Made by a program: the position numbers and the translations under genes. This document shows positions 1 through 6,081 of a stretch of 7,352 bases of DNA, piece by piece (the first letter of the stretch is position 1; every line of letters begins with the position of its first letter). The stretch is from the NCBI GenBank assembly GCA_937951695.1, contig CALFBL010000308.1, positions 1 through 7,352 of the forward strand, in the 5' to 3' direction. The notes under the pieces are model-generated. The model saw only the letters and a program-made list of their open reading frames with translations, had not been told where the DNA came from and did no database searches. The DNA comes from an uncultured Granulosicoccaceae bacterium. Lineage in GTDB: Bacteria; Pseudomonadota; Gammaproteobacteria; Granulosicoccales; Granulosicoccaceae.

Positions 1-1620
1 ACCGGCGAGAATGTTACCGCCAACCTTCGCACCATTGCCTCGATGCCGCTGAGCTTAAGGGGTGACAACATCCCTGGCGTACTGGAGGTGCGCGGTGAAG
101 TGTTTATGACCAAAGCGGCCTTTGCCGACAACAATAAACGGCTGGCTGCTGCAGGGCAAAAGCTGTTCGTCAATCCTCGAAACGCTGCTGCGGGTGGGTT
201 GCGGCAGCTGGATTCGAAGAAAACGGCGATGCGCAAACTCTCTATCTATTGCTATTCCTTAGGCGAGGTTGATGGGGCGGATTTGCCGTCGACACAATTC
301 GATTTACTCAGCTGGCTGCAGAGCCTTGGTTTTCCCACCAACCCTGAAACCGAGCGTTGTCCCGGGCACGAAGCCTGTTTTGCCTACTACGAGGCGCTGG
401 CCAAAAAACGCCCTTCGCTGACGTACGACATTGATGGCGTGGTGTTCAAGGTGGACGACTTGCGTTCGCAACGCGAACTCGGTCAACGATCGCGCGCACC
501 ACGCTGGGCGATCGCGCAAAAATTTCCCGCCGAAGAGGTCAGTACGAGACTGTTAGAGATTGACTGGCAGGTGGGACGCACGGGCGCCATAACGCCTGTG
601 GCGAGGTTGGAGCCGGTGTTCGTTGGTGGGGTAACCGTCACCAACGCAACGCTGCACAATATCGATGAGATTGAACGAAAAGATGTACGTGCTGGAGATA
701 CGGTCATCGTGCGGCGCGCAGGAGATGTCATACCCGAGGTCGCTCGCGTGGTGCTCGAGCTGCGAGAAAAAGGCGCAAAAAAAGTGTCCCTGCCTGCGCG
801 GTGTCCGGTGTGTTCGTCAGCTGTGGTGCGGGCGGAGCGGGACGTGGTGGCGCGCTGCAGCGGCGGGATGTTATGCGGTGCACAGTTGCGTGAGGGCATC
901 AAACACTTTGCCTCCCGTCGGGCCATGGACATCGATGGTTTAGGAGACAAATTGGTCGAGCAGTTGGCCGATGCAGGATTACTGCGCACCTACGCGGATG
1001 TCTTTTCGTTATCGGTTGAGCAAGTGGCCGAACTGCCGCGGCTGGCTGAGAAGTCCGCACAAAACCTGATCAACGCCATTGACACCTCGCGCCGCACAAC
1101 CCTTGCCCGGTTTCTGTTCGCGTTGGGTATTCGTGAAGTGGGTGAGACCACAGCGGCGTCACTAGCGGCGCATTTTAAAACGCTGGAGGCGTTGATGGGT
1201 GCGAGTGCGCAAGAGCTCATCGCGGTCGCCGATGTCGGTCCGGTAGCCGCTGGCAGTTTGCAGGCGTTTTTTGCTAACGCGGATAACGTTGCGGTGGTTC
1301 AGTCAATGATCGATGCTGGAGTGCAATTCCCAGCGCCCGATGTCGGCGGTGCTGACGCAGACGAGATCGAGCAGACACTGCAGGGACACTCATATGTGCT
1401 AACCGGTACTCTCGCGGAGATGACACGCGACGAGGCGAAAACTCTGTTGCAACAGCTTGGCGCCAAAGTCAGCGGCAGCGTATCGAAAAAAACCACTGCC
1501 CTAATTGCGGGCGAGAAAGCGGGCTCAAAATTGACCAAAGCCGAAAATCTCGGGGTGCCGGTGTTAGATGATGATGGGCTTCGGGCATTGCTGGGATCCC
1601 TAATGCCCGATAACCCCTGA
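1..1620 (+). CDS. ligA: NAD+-dependent DNA ligase LigA, 5'-truncated by window edge
   Basis: LigA seals 3'-OH/5'-phosphate nicks in duplex DNA during replication and repair, using NAD+ as AMP donor. The frame is open from base 1 and its first residues (TGENVTANLRTI) match a conserved adenylation-domain motif, so the ATG at 43 is internal and the true start lies upstream. About 539 residues are present against about 670 for the family. The N-terminal Ia domain and the KxDG nucleotidylated lysine are therefore outside the window. Visible parts: VRGEVF and NPRNAAAG motifs; the FKV lysine (codon 448-450); the QKFPAEE lysine (codon 520-522) leading into the OB fold; a four-cysteine zinc finger (codons 802, 811, 856, 874); helix-hairpin-helix repeats (about 900-1290); and a C-terminal BRCT domain (about 1375-1600). 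No key residue in the visible part is missing. In many gammaproteobacteria ligA follows zipA, which cannot be checked here. Identification is secure. Confidence 0.97.
   Translation, partial: TGENVTANLRTIASMPLSLRGDNIPGVLEVRGEVFMTKAAFADNNKRLAAAGQKLFVNPRNAAAGGLRQLDSKKTAMRKLSIYCYSLGEVDGADLPSTQFDLLSWLQSLGFPTNPETERCPGHEACFAYYEALAKKRPSLTYDIDGVVFKVDDLRSQRELGQRSRAPRWAIAQKFPAEEVSTRLLEIDWQVGRTGAITPVARLEPVFVGGVTVTNATLHNIDEIERKDVRAGDTVIVRRAGDVIPEVARVVLELREKGAKKVSLPARCPVCSSAVVRAERDVVARCSGGMLCGAQLREGIKHFASRRAMDIDGLGDKLVEQLADAGLLRTYADVFSLSVEQVAELPRLAEKSAQNLINAIDTSRRTTLARFLFALGIREVGETTAASLAAHFKTLEALMGASAQELIAVADVGPVAAGSLQAFFANADNVAVVQSMIDAGVQFPAPDVGGADADEIEQTLQGHSYVLTGTLAEMTRDEAKTLLQQLGAKVSGSVSKKTTALIAGEKAGSKLTKAENLGVPVLDDDGLRALLGSLMPDNP
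1581..1610 (+). repeat. Perfect 9-bp inverted repeat at the 3' end of ligA
   Basis: TCGGGCATT (1581-1589) pairs perfectly with AATGCCCGA (1602-1610) across a 12-nt loop that itself contains the palindrome GGGATCCC (1593-1600). It lies inside the last ligA codons, ending 10 nt before the end of the gene. No T-run follows, so a classical intrinsic terminator is not supported. It may be an mRNA 3'-end structure or chance. Confidence 0.4.
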
Positions 1621-1641
1621 GTGCTTTACTGCTACGTACTT

Positions 1642-1670
1642 TTCACCGTCGATGATTGGCGTGTTATTCT
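1642..1670 (+). promoter_or_regulatory. Possible sigma-70 promoter for dapB
   Basis: In the 85-nt ligA-dapB gap, TTCACC (1642-1647) and TATTCT (1665-1670) are 17 nt apart, each matching four of six consensus bases. Initiation would fall near 1677 and give a leader of about 29 nt. The gap shows no clear terminator for ligA, so read-through from ligA is equally possible. This is pattern matching only. Confidence 0.3.
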
Positions 1671-1705
1671 AGTGGGCTAATCCTCGCTTAAAAATCTAAC
1701 GATTC

Positions 1706-2512
1706 ATGACTACTGCCATTGCCATTCACGGCGCTGCTGGCCGCATGGGCCGGCAACTGCTGCAAGCCGTGGCGGAAAGTTCGTCCGCGCAGCTCACTGA
1801 CGCGTTCGAAGTGGTCGGCAGTGCTTGCATCGGACAAGACGCGAGCTTGCTCGCAGGCGGTTCACCCTTCGATGTAAAGGTCGTTGATCAGGTTGAACCG
1901 TCGGCCCAGGCGTTTGATGTGGTGGTGGATTTTACGGTTCCCGGGGCCACTCTGGGTTTGTTGGATGCCTTAGCGGATTCATCCAAAGCGATCGTGATCG
2001 GCACCACAGGCTTTGACGAGGCAGGTCTTGCCGCGTTGAAACAACATGCGAAGCAGCGCCCGATCGTATTCGCCTCTAATTACAGCGTCGGCCTCACCGT
2101 CTCGTTAAAGCTGTTGGCCGACGCTGCCACAGCGCTCGGCGACGACTACGACATTGAGATTATGGAAAGCCATCACCGACACAAGATCGATGCCCCATCG
2201 GGCACCGCCCTGAGCATGGGGCAGGCGGTGGCCGACGCTTTGGGACGCGACTTGAAAACTGATGCGCTCTACGGTCGCGAGGGAATCACCGGGGCGCGGG
2301 ACAGGAAAACCATCGGCTTTGCTACAGTCCGTGCTGGGGACATCATCGGCGATCATACGGTGCTGTTCGCCGGCAATGGCGAGCGCCTGGAAATTACCCA
2401 CAAAGCGGTGGATCGTATGACCTTCGCCCGCGGTGCGATACGAGCGGCTTGCTGGCTAAAAGGGCAGGAGCCTGGATTGTACGATATGTCGCACGTACTC
2501 GGGCTGAAGTAA
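1706..2512 (+). CDS. dapB: 4-hydroxy-tetrahydrodipicolinate reductase DapB
   Basis: DapB is the cytoplasmic NAD(P)H-dependent reductase that makes tetrahydrodipicolinate, on the way to meso-diaminopimelate and lysine. At 268 residues it is close to the E. coli protein (273). The N-terminal Rossmann fold carries GAAGRMGR (residues 9-16) and GTTGF (99-103). The substrate-binding and catalytic segment is ESHHRHKIDAPSGTAL (154-169), with His156/His157 and Lys160 at the positions of the E. coli catalytic His159/His160 and Lys163. The family THKA motif is at 231-234. The ATG at 1706 puts the nucleotide-binding glycines at the usual distance from the N terminus. No good Shine-Dalgarno sequence precedes it, only an A-rich stretch, so initiation may be weak or rely on low structure. 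The loop that reads the cofactor adenine ribose has Ile-Gly (42-43) where E. coli has Glu-Arg. fabD starts 32 nt after the stop, suggesting co-transcription. The usual dnaJ and carAB neighbours are absent. Confidence 0.97.
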   Translation: MTTAIAIHGAAGRMGRQLLQAVAESSSAQLTDAFEVVGSACIGQDASLLAGGSPFDVKVVDQVEPSAQAFDVVVDFTVPGATLGLLDALADSSKAIVIGTTGFDEAGLAALKQHAKQRPIVFASNYSVGLTVSLKLLADAATALGDDYDIEIMESHHRHKIDAPSGTALSMGQAVADALGRDLKTDALYGREGITGARDRKTIGFATVRAGDIIGDHTVLFAGNGERLEITHKAVDRMTFARGAIRAACWLKGQEPGLYDMSHVLGLK

Positions 2513-2544
2513 TCGTTGGCGCATCGAACGCAGAGAATAATGTC

Positions 2545-3498
2545 ATGACATTCGCGGTAGTGTTCCCTGGGCAAGGGTCGCAGAAAACCGGCATGCTCAA
2601 AGAGCTGTCCGATCAACACCCCATGGTGCAAACGGTGTTTGCCGAAGCCAGTGAGGTGTTTGGCAAGGATCTTTGGGCTTTGGCTCAAGCCGGTCCGGAC
2701 GAAGCGCTGGGCGAAACGCGTGTCACTCAACCGCTGATGTTCACCGCTGCCGTGGCGGTGTGGCGGGTGATGCAGCAAGCGGGGTTTGCTGACCCTGCGG
2801 CAGTCGCCGGGCACAGCTTGGGAGAATTTGCCGCTCACGTGGCCGCTGAGGTCTTGTCGTTTAGTGATGGTTGTCAGCTGGTTAAAGCACGCGCAGACTT
2901 TATGGCAGCCGCGGTGCGAGACGGGGAAGGCGGTATGGCGGCGCTTATCGGTATGGACGATACGGACGCGATTGAACTGTGCGAAAGCCTCATAGGAGAA
3001 CGAATCGTTGAGGCGGTTAACTTCAACGCACCTGGCCAAGTGGCGATTTCCGGGCACATGGATGCGGTGGAAAACGCCGCGGCAGAGGCAAAATCGCGCG
3101 GCGCCCGCAAGGCTGTCATTCTGCCCGTCAGTGTGCCTAATCACAGTTCTCTGATGCGCGACGCCGGTGACAAGCTGGCGCTCGTGATGGATACCCTGAC
3201 ATTTAATGCTCCGCGTTTTCCGGTGGTGCAAAACGCGGAGGCGAAGCCACCCGCGAATGTTGGTGCCTTGGTTGCCAGTTTGAAACAACATGTGTACAGC
3301 CCAGTGCAATGGACACGCTCGGTTGAATGTTTGCGTGATCAATTTGGGGTTACCACACTCATTGAAGCGGGGCCCGGGAAAGTACTGACCGGTTTATCCA
3401 AACGCATTGATCGTGGCCTGCCGTGTTGGTGTATTGACACAGCTAACGCTCTAACCGATGCCCTGAACGCCGTAGGTCCAGCAGGAGAAAACGCGTGA
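2545..3498 (+). CDS. fabD: Malonyl-CoA:ACP transacylase FabD
   Basis: FabD moves the malonyl group from malonyl-CoA to the phosphopantetheine arm of AcpP, providing the extender unit for fatty-acid synthesis in the cytoplasm. The protein is 317 residues (E. coli 309). It starts with the family N terminus MTFAVVFPGQGSQ, which holds the oxyanion-hole Gln10. The nucleophile Ser91 lies in GHSLGE (89-94), Arg116 binds the malonyl carboxylate, and the catalytic His200 lies in PVSVPNH. The small ferredoxin-like subdomain spans roughly 127-195. The frame is open further upstream to an ATG at 2449, but those 32 extra codons lie inside or just after dapB and resemble no FabD sequence. The ATG at 2545 has a purine-rich AGAGAA about 7 nt before it. 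The stop overlaps the fabG start by 4 nt (GTGA), so the two are probably translationally coupled. plsX and fabH, the usual upstream neighbours, are replaced by dapB. Confidence 0.97.
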   Translation: MTFAVVFPGQGSQKTGMLKELSDQHPMVQTVFAEASEVFGKDLWALAQAGPDEALGETRVTQPLMFTAAVAVWRVMQQAGFADPAAVAGHSLGEFAAHVAAEVLSFSDGCQLVKARADFMAAAVRDGEGGMAALIGMDDTDAIELCESLIGERIVEAVNFNAPGQVAISGHMDAVENAAAEAKSRGARKAVILPVSVPNHSSLMRDAGDKLALVMDTLTFNAPRFPVVQNAEAKPPANVGALVASLKQHVYSPVQWTRSVECLRDQFGVTTLIEAGPGKVLTGLSKRIDRGLPCWCIDTANALTDALNAVGPAGENA

Positions 3499-4241
3499 GC
3501 GAGACAAACAACGCCATCGTACTTGTCACTGGTGCGAGCCGTGGTATCGGGGCCGCCATAGCCGATGGGTTTATCGACAGTGGTGCTACGGTTATTGGTA
3601 CGGCCACGACCGATGCTGGTGCAGGCAACATTACTGACCGGTTCGCGTCGCTGGGTGGCCGCGGTAAGGGCATGGTGCTAAACGTAACCGACGCCGCTGG
3701 GTGTGAGGCCATTTTAAGATCAATCACGGAAGAATTTGGCGCTGTGACTGTATTGGTTAACAACGCAGGGATCACGCGCGACACTTTGGTGATGCGTATG
3801 AAAGAGGACGATTGGGATGCGGTCATAGCAACCAACCTTACCAGCGTATGGCGATTGTCCAAGCTTGCGATCAAGCCGATGATGAAGGCGCGCTCTGGAC
3901 GCATCATCAACATCTCATCGGTGGTGGGTCATACCGGTAATGCCGGTCAGGTGAATTACGCCGCGGCCAAGGCAGGTTTATCGGGCATGACAAAATCGAT
4001 GGCGATTGAATTGGGTTCGCGCGGTATTACAGTGAACTCGATTGCGCCTGGGTTCATCCAGTCGGATATGACCAATGAGCTCACCGATGAGCAGAAAAAT
4101 TCCCTGATGGGTTCTATCGCATTGGGCCGTTTTGGAAGCCCGGAAGACGTTGCCCATGCCACTAGATTCCTCGCTGGTGAGCATGCGTCTTATATTACTG
4201 GCCAGACCTTGCACGTCAATGGCGGCATGTACATGGGATAG
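3495..4241 (+). CDS. fabG: 3-oxoacyl-ACP reductase FabG
   Basis: FabG is the NADPH-dependent reductase of the elongation cycle, turning 3-ketoacyl-AcpP into (R)-3-hydroxyacyl-AcpP. It belongs to the classical short-chain dehydrogenase/reductase family and acts as a cytoplasmic tetramer. At 248 residues it is close to the E. coli protein (244). It shows the cofactor-binding TGASRGIG (12-19), the structural NNAG (89-92), and the catalytic tetrad Asn114, Ser142, Tyr155 and Lys159. The C terminus LHVNGGMYMG is typical of true FabG and separates it from generic SDR enzymes. Translation starts at GTG 3495, overlapping the fabD stop (3496-3498). AGGAG at 3483-3487, 7 nt upstream, is the best Shine-Dalgarno sequence in the cluster and sits inside fabD. 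A 230-nt gap follows before acpP. Confidence 0.97.
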   Translation: MSETNNAIVLVTGASRGIGAAIADGFIDSGATVIGTATTDAGAGNITDRFASLGGRGKGMVLNVTDAAGCEAILRSITEEFGAVTVLVNNAGITRDTLVMRMKEDDWDAVIATNLTSVWRLSKLAIKPMMKARSGRIINISSVVGHTGNAGQVNYAAAKAGLSGMTKSMAIELGSRGITVNSIAPGFIQSDMTNELTDEQKNSLMGSIALGRFGSPEDVAHATRFLAGEHASYITGQTLHVNGGMYMG

Positions 4242-4471
4242 TACGGTCGCGAAAAATGTGGCTGAGAAGCGACATAACACGGCAAGCGTCTTGAAGTTGG
4301 TCCGGTTTGCCCGCACATTTTGTATAACTATTGAACAGTCAGTCCACGATTTTTGTGAGACAGGCGCCCACGAGGGAACTGGCGGCGATTTAGGCGTAGC
4401 GCGCTGACGGCGGTTTCACTACAATGACTACGCGGAAATTGAATCCGCTGAATATCCGGAGTTTATCTACG
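4242..4471 (+). promoter_or_regulatory. acpP leader region with candidate -10 elements
   Basis: This is the longest non-coding stretch in the window. It holds no convincing gene and no clear terminator for fabG. Two -10-like hexamers, each matching five of six bases, are visible: TATAAC at 4323-4328, preceded directly by TG, and TACAAT at 4420-4425. Neither has a good -35 at 16-18 nt, so factor-assisted promoters or chance remain possible. The expected Shine-Dalgarno sequence of acpP, GGAG, is at 4458-4461. Separate transcription of acpP fits its known need for very high expression relative to the neighbouring fab enzymes. That is family knowledge and not shown by this sequence. Confidence 0.35.
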
Positions 4472-4711
4472 ATGAGCAGTATCGACGAACGCGTCAAAAA
4501 GATTGTTGTCGAACAGTTAGGTGTAAAAGACGACGAAGTTACCAATACAGCGTCTTTTGTGGAAGACCTTGGCGCTGACTCTCTCGATACGGTCGAGCTG
4601 GTCATGGCCTTGGAAGAGGAATTTGAGTGTGAAATTCCGGACGAAGAAGCTGAGAAAATTACCACAGTGCAGCAAGCGGTAGATTACGTAAATGCGCATT
4701 TAGAGGCGTAA
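4472..4711 (+). CDS. acpP: Acyl carrier protein AcpP
   Basis: AcpP is the small acidic carrier that holds acyl chains on a 4'-phosphopantetheine arm during fatty-acid, lipid A and lipoyl synthesis, and it docks with FabD, FabG and FabF from this cluster. It has 79 residues (E. coli 78 with Met). The modified serine is Ser37 in GADSLDTVEL, and helix II with the following acidic EEEFECEIPDEEAEKI segment is almost identical to the E. coli sequence. An in-frame ATG at 4424 would add 16 residues (beginning MTTRKLNPLN) with no counterpart in AcpP. The start at 4472 gives the family N terminus MSSIDERVKKIV and has GGAG (4458-4461) 10 nt upstream, slightly further than ideal. The flanking leader (4242-4471) and hairpin (4733-4760) suggest a transcript unit partly separate from the neighbours. 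Confidence 0.98.
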   Translation: MSSIDERVKKIVVEQLGVKDDEVTNTASFVEDLGADSLDTVELVMALEEEFECEIPDEEAEKITTVQQAVDYVNAHLEA

Positions 4712-4732
4712 CCCCTCTCATAAATGAGTAAA

Positions 4733-4760
4733 GCAAACCGGCGCATCAGCGTCGGTTTGT
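4733..4760 (+). terminator. Strong hairpin after acpP; partial terminator or 3'-stabilising structure
   Basis: CAAACCGGCGC (4734-4744) pairs with GCGTCGGTTTG (4749-4759) around the loop ATCA. This makes 11 pairs with one G-U, and G4733-U4760 can add a wobble. It begins 21 nt after the acpP stop. The sequence after the stem (CGTTTGGC) has only a short T run, so termination is likely incomplete. That would let acpP RNA accumulate while some transcription continues into fabF. The stem is clear; its function is inferred. Confidence 0.5.
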
Positions 4761-4827
4761 CGTTTGGCTCGGTTAAATAACTAGAAGCTTTACTGGAATG
4801 CGATGAGCATCGCTGTGCGAGAAAAAC

Positions 4828-6075
4828 ATGTCCGCTAGAAGACGCGTGGTTGTAACAGGCTTGGGGTTGGTGACTCCTGTCGGGAACAATGTACCCAGCT
4901 CGTGGGACTCTGTTCTGGCGGGAACCTCGGGCGCGCAGACGATCGACTTCTTTGACGTCACACCGTACGCCACTAAGTTCAGTGCCTCGGTGAAGAATTT
5001 TGATCCACTCGAGCACTTTGATAAAAAAGATGTGCGCAAGATGGATACGTTTGTGCACTTTGGCATCATCGCAGCCGACGAAGCCATTGCCGACGCGGGT
5101 CTGGACGATGCTGACGGCATCGATCTGGATCGAGTCGGCGTTGCCAGTGGATCTGGCATTGGCGGTTTACCCAACATTGAAGTGCAGCATTCGGCCTTGC
5201 TGAACGGTGGGCCGCGTAAGGTCTCTCCGTTCTTTGTGCCTTCCACCATCATCAACATGATCAGCGGCAACATCTCGATTCGTCGCGGATTTAAAGGCCC
5301 CAACATCTGCATCGTTACGGCCTGTTCCAGCGGCACTCACAATATTGGCGATGCGGCGCGTTACATTGAATACGGTGACGCCGACATCATGATCGCCGGA
5401 GGGGCCGAGATGGCAACCTGCCCGCTAGGGCTCTCAGGTTTTGGTGCCTCTCGTGCGCTGTCCAAGCGTAACGATGATCCAGCCGCAGCCTCACGCCCCT
5501 GGGATAAAGATCGCGACGGTTTTGTGTTAGGTGACGGCGCTGGGATGATGGTGTTGGAAGAGTACGAACACGCCAAAGCCCGGGGTGCAAAGATCTACTG
5601 TGAAGTCGCAGGCTATGGCATGTCGGGTGACTCGTATCACATGACTCTGCCATCCGAAGGTGGCGATGGCGCTGCTCGGTGTATGAAGGCTGCGCTGAAA
5701 AACGCCAAGCTCGATGTGTCTGACATCGGTTATATCAATGCCCATGGCACTTCCACCCCGTCTGGGGATCTGGCCGAGACGCAAGCGGTGAAAACCGTGT
5801 TCGGTTCTCACGCCAAAGACCTGCTGGTGTCGTCTACGAAAAGCATGACCGGACATCTTCTCGGCGCTGCTGGCGGCATCGAAGCGGTGTTTAGTGTTTT
5901 GGCGATGCGCGATCAAATAGCACCGCCAACGATCAATCTGGATAACCCGAGTGAGGGCTGTGATCTTGACTACGTGCCACACACGGCAAGAAAAGCGAAG
6001 ATCAATGCGGTGTTGTCCAATTCATTTGGTTTTGGTGGCACCAACGGGACATTGGTCTTTAAGCAGGTCGATTAA
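4828..6075 (+). CDS. fabF: 3-oxoacyl-ACP synthase II FabF (KAS II)
   Basis: FabF is the elongating condensing enzyme: it joins malonyl-AcpP to an acyl-AcpP with loss of CO2, and in E. coli is responsible for the C16:1 to C18:1 step. The thiolase-fold protein has 415 residues (E. coli 413). Its N terminus MSARRRVVVTGLGLVTPVGN is the family signature. The acyl-accepting Cys166 is in TACSSGTHNIG, His306 in NAHGTSTPSGD, Lys338 in STKSMTGH and His343 in GHLLGAAGG, giving the Cys-His-His set of KAS I/II. The gating-loop motif GFGGTN is at 401-406. Overall similarity and the PSGD form favour FabF over FabB. The start at ATG 4828 has only a weak GAGA (4819-4822). A tiny out-of-frame ORF (4803-4838) with its own GGA overlaps this start. 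mltG follows after 6 nt with no pabC between. Confidence 0.96.
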   Translation: MSARRRVVVTGLGLVTPVGNNVPSSWDSVLAGTSGAQTIDFFDVTPYATKFSASVKNFDPLEHFDKKDVRKMDTFVHFGIIAADEAIADAGLDDADGIDLDRVGVASGSGIGGLPNIEVQHSALLNGGPRKVSPFFVPSTIINMISGNISIRRGFKGPNICIVTACSSGTHNIGDAARYIEYGDADIMIAGGAEMATCPLGLSGFGASRALSKRNDDPAAASRPWDKDRDGFVLGDGAGMMVLEEYEHAKARGAKIYCEVAGYGMSGDSYHMTLPSEGGDGAARCMKAALKNAKLDVSDIGYINAHGTSTPSGDLAETQAVKTVFGSHAKDLLVSSTKSMTGHLLGAAGGIEAVFSVLAMRDQIAPPTINLDNPSEGCDLDYVPHTARKAKINAVLSNSFGFGGTNGTLVFKQVD

Positions 6076-6081
6076 CTACTC

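Noticed and set aside
483..989. 168-codon - strand frame opposite ligA
   Set aside because: It is low-complexity Ser/Thr/Arg-rich sequence antisense to the conserved OB-fold and zinc-finger region of LigA, with no independent sign of coding.
2449..2544. 32-codon upstream extension of fabD starting inside dapB
   Set aside because: The extra residues match no FabD N terminus, and the ATG at 2545 gives the conserved start with a reasonable ribosome binding site.
2353..3342. 329-codon open frame on the - strand across dapB and fabD
   Set aside because: It lies opposite two clearly identified genes. Its product is rich in His, Arg and Cys with no recognisable domain, as expected for an antisense shadow of GC-biased codons.
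4132..4407. 91-codon + strand frame running from fabG into the acpP leader
   Set aside because: Over a third of it is fabG read in another frame, it has no recognisable motif, and its start is inside conserved FabG coding sequence.
4424..4471. 16-residue N-terminal extension of AcpP
   Set aside because: AcpP homologues begin at the MSSIDERV equivalent. The GGAG at 4458-4461 serves the ATG at 4472, and a -10-like TACAAT overlaps the 4424 ATG.
4773..5336. 187-codon - strand frame opposite the start of fabF
   Set aside because: It is antisense to highly conserved FabF sequence, has no identifiable domain and no supporting ribosome binding site context.
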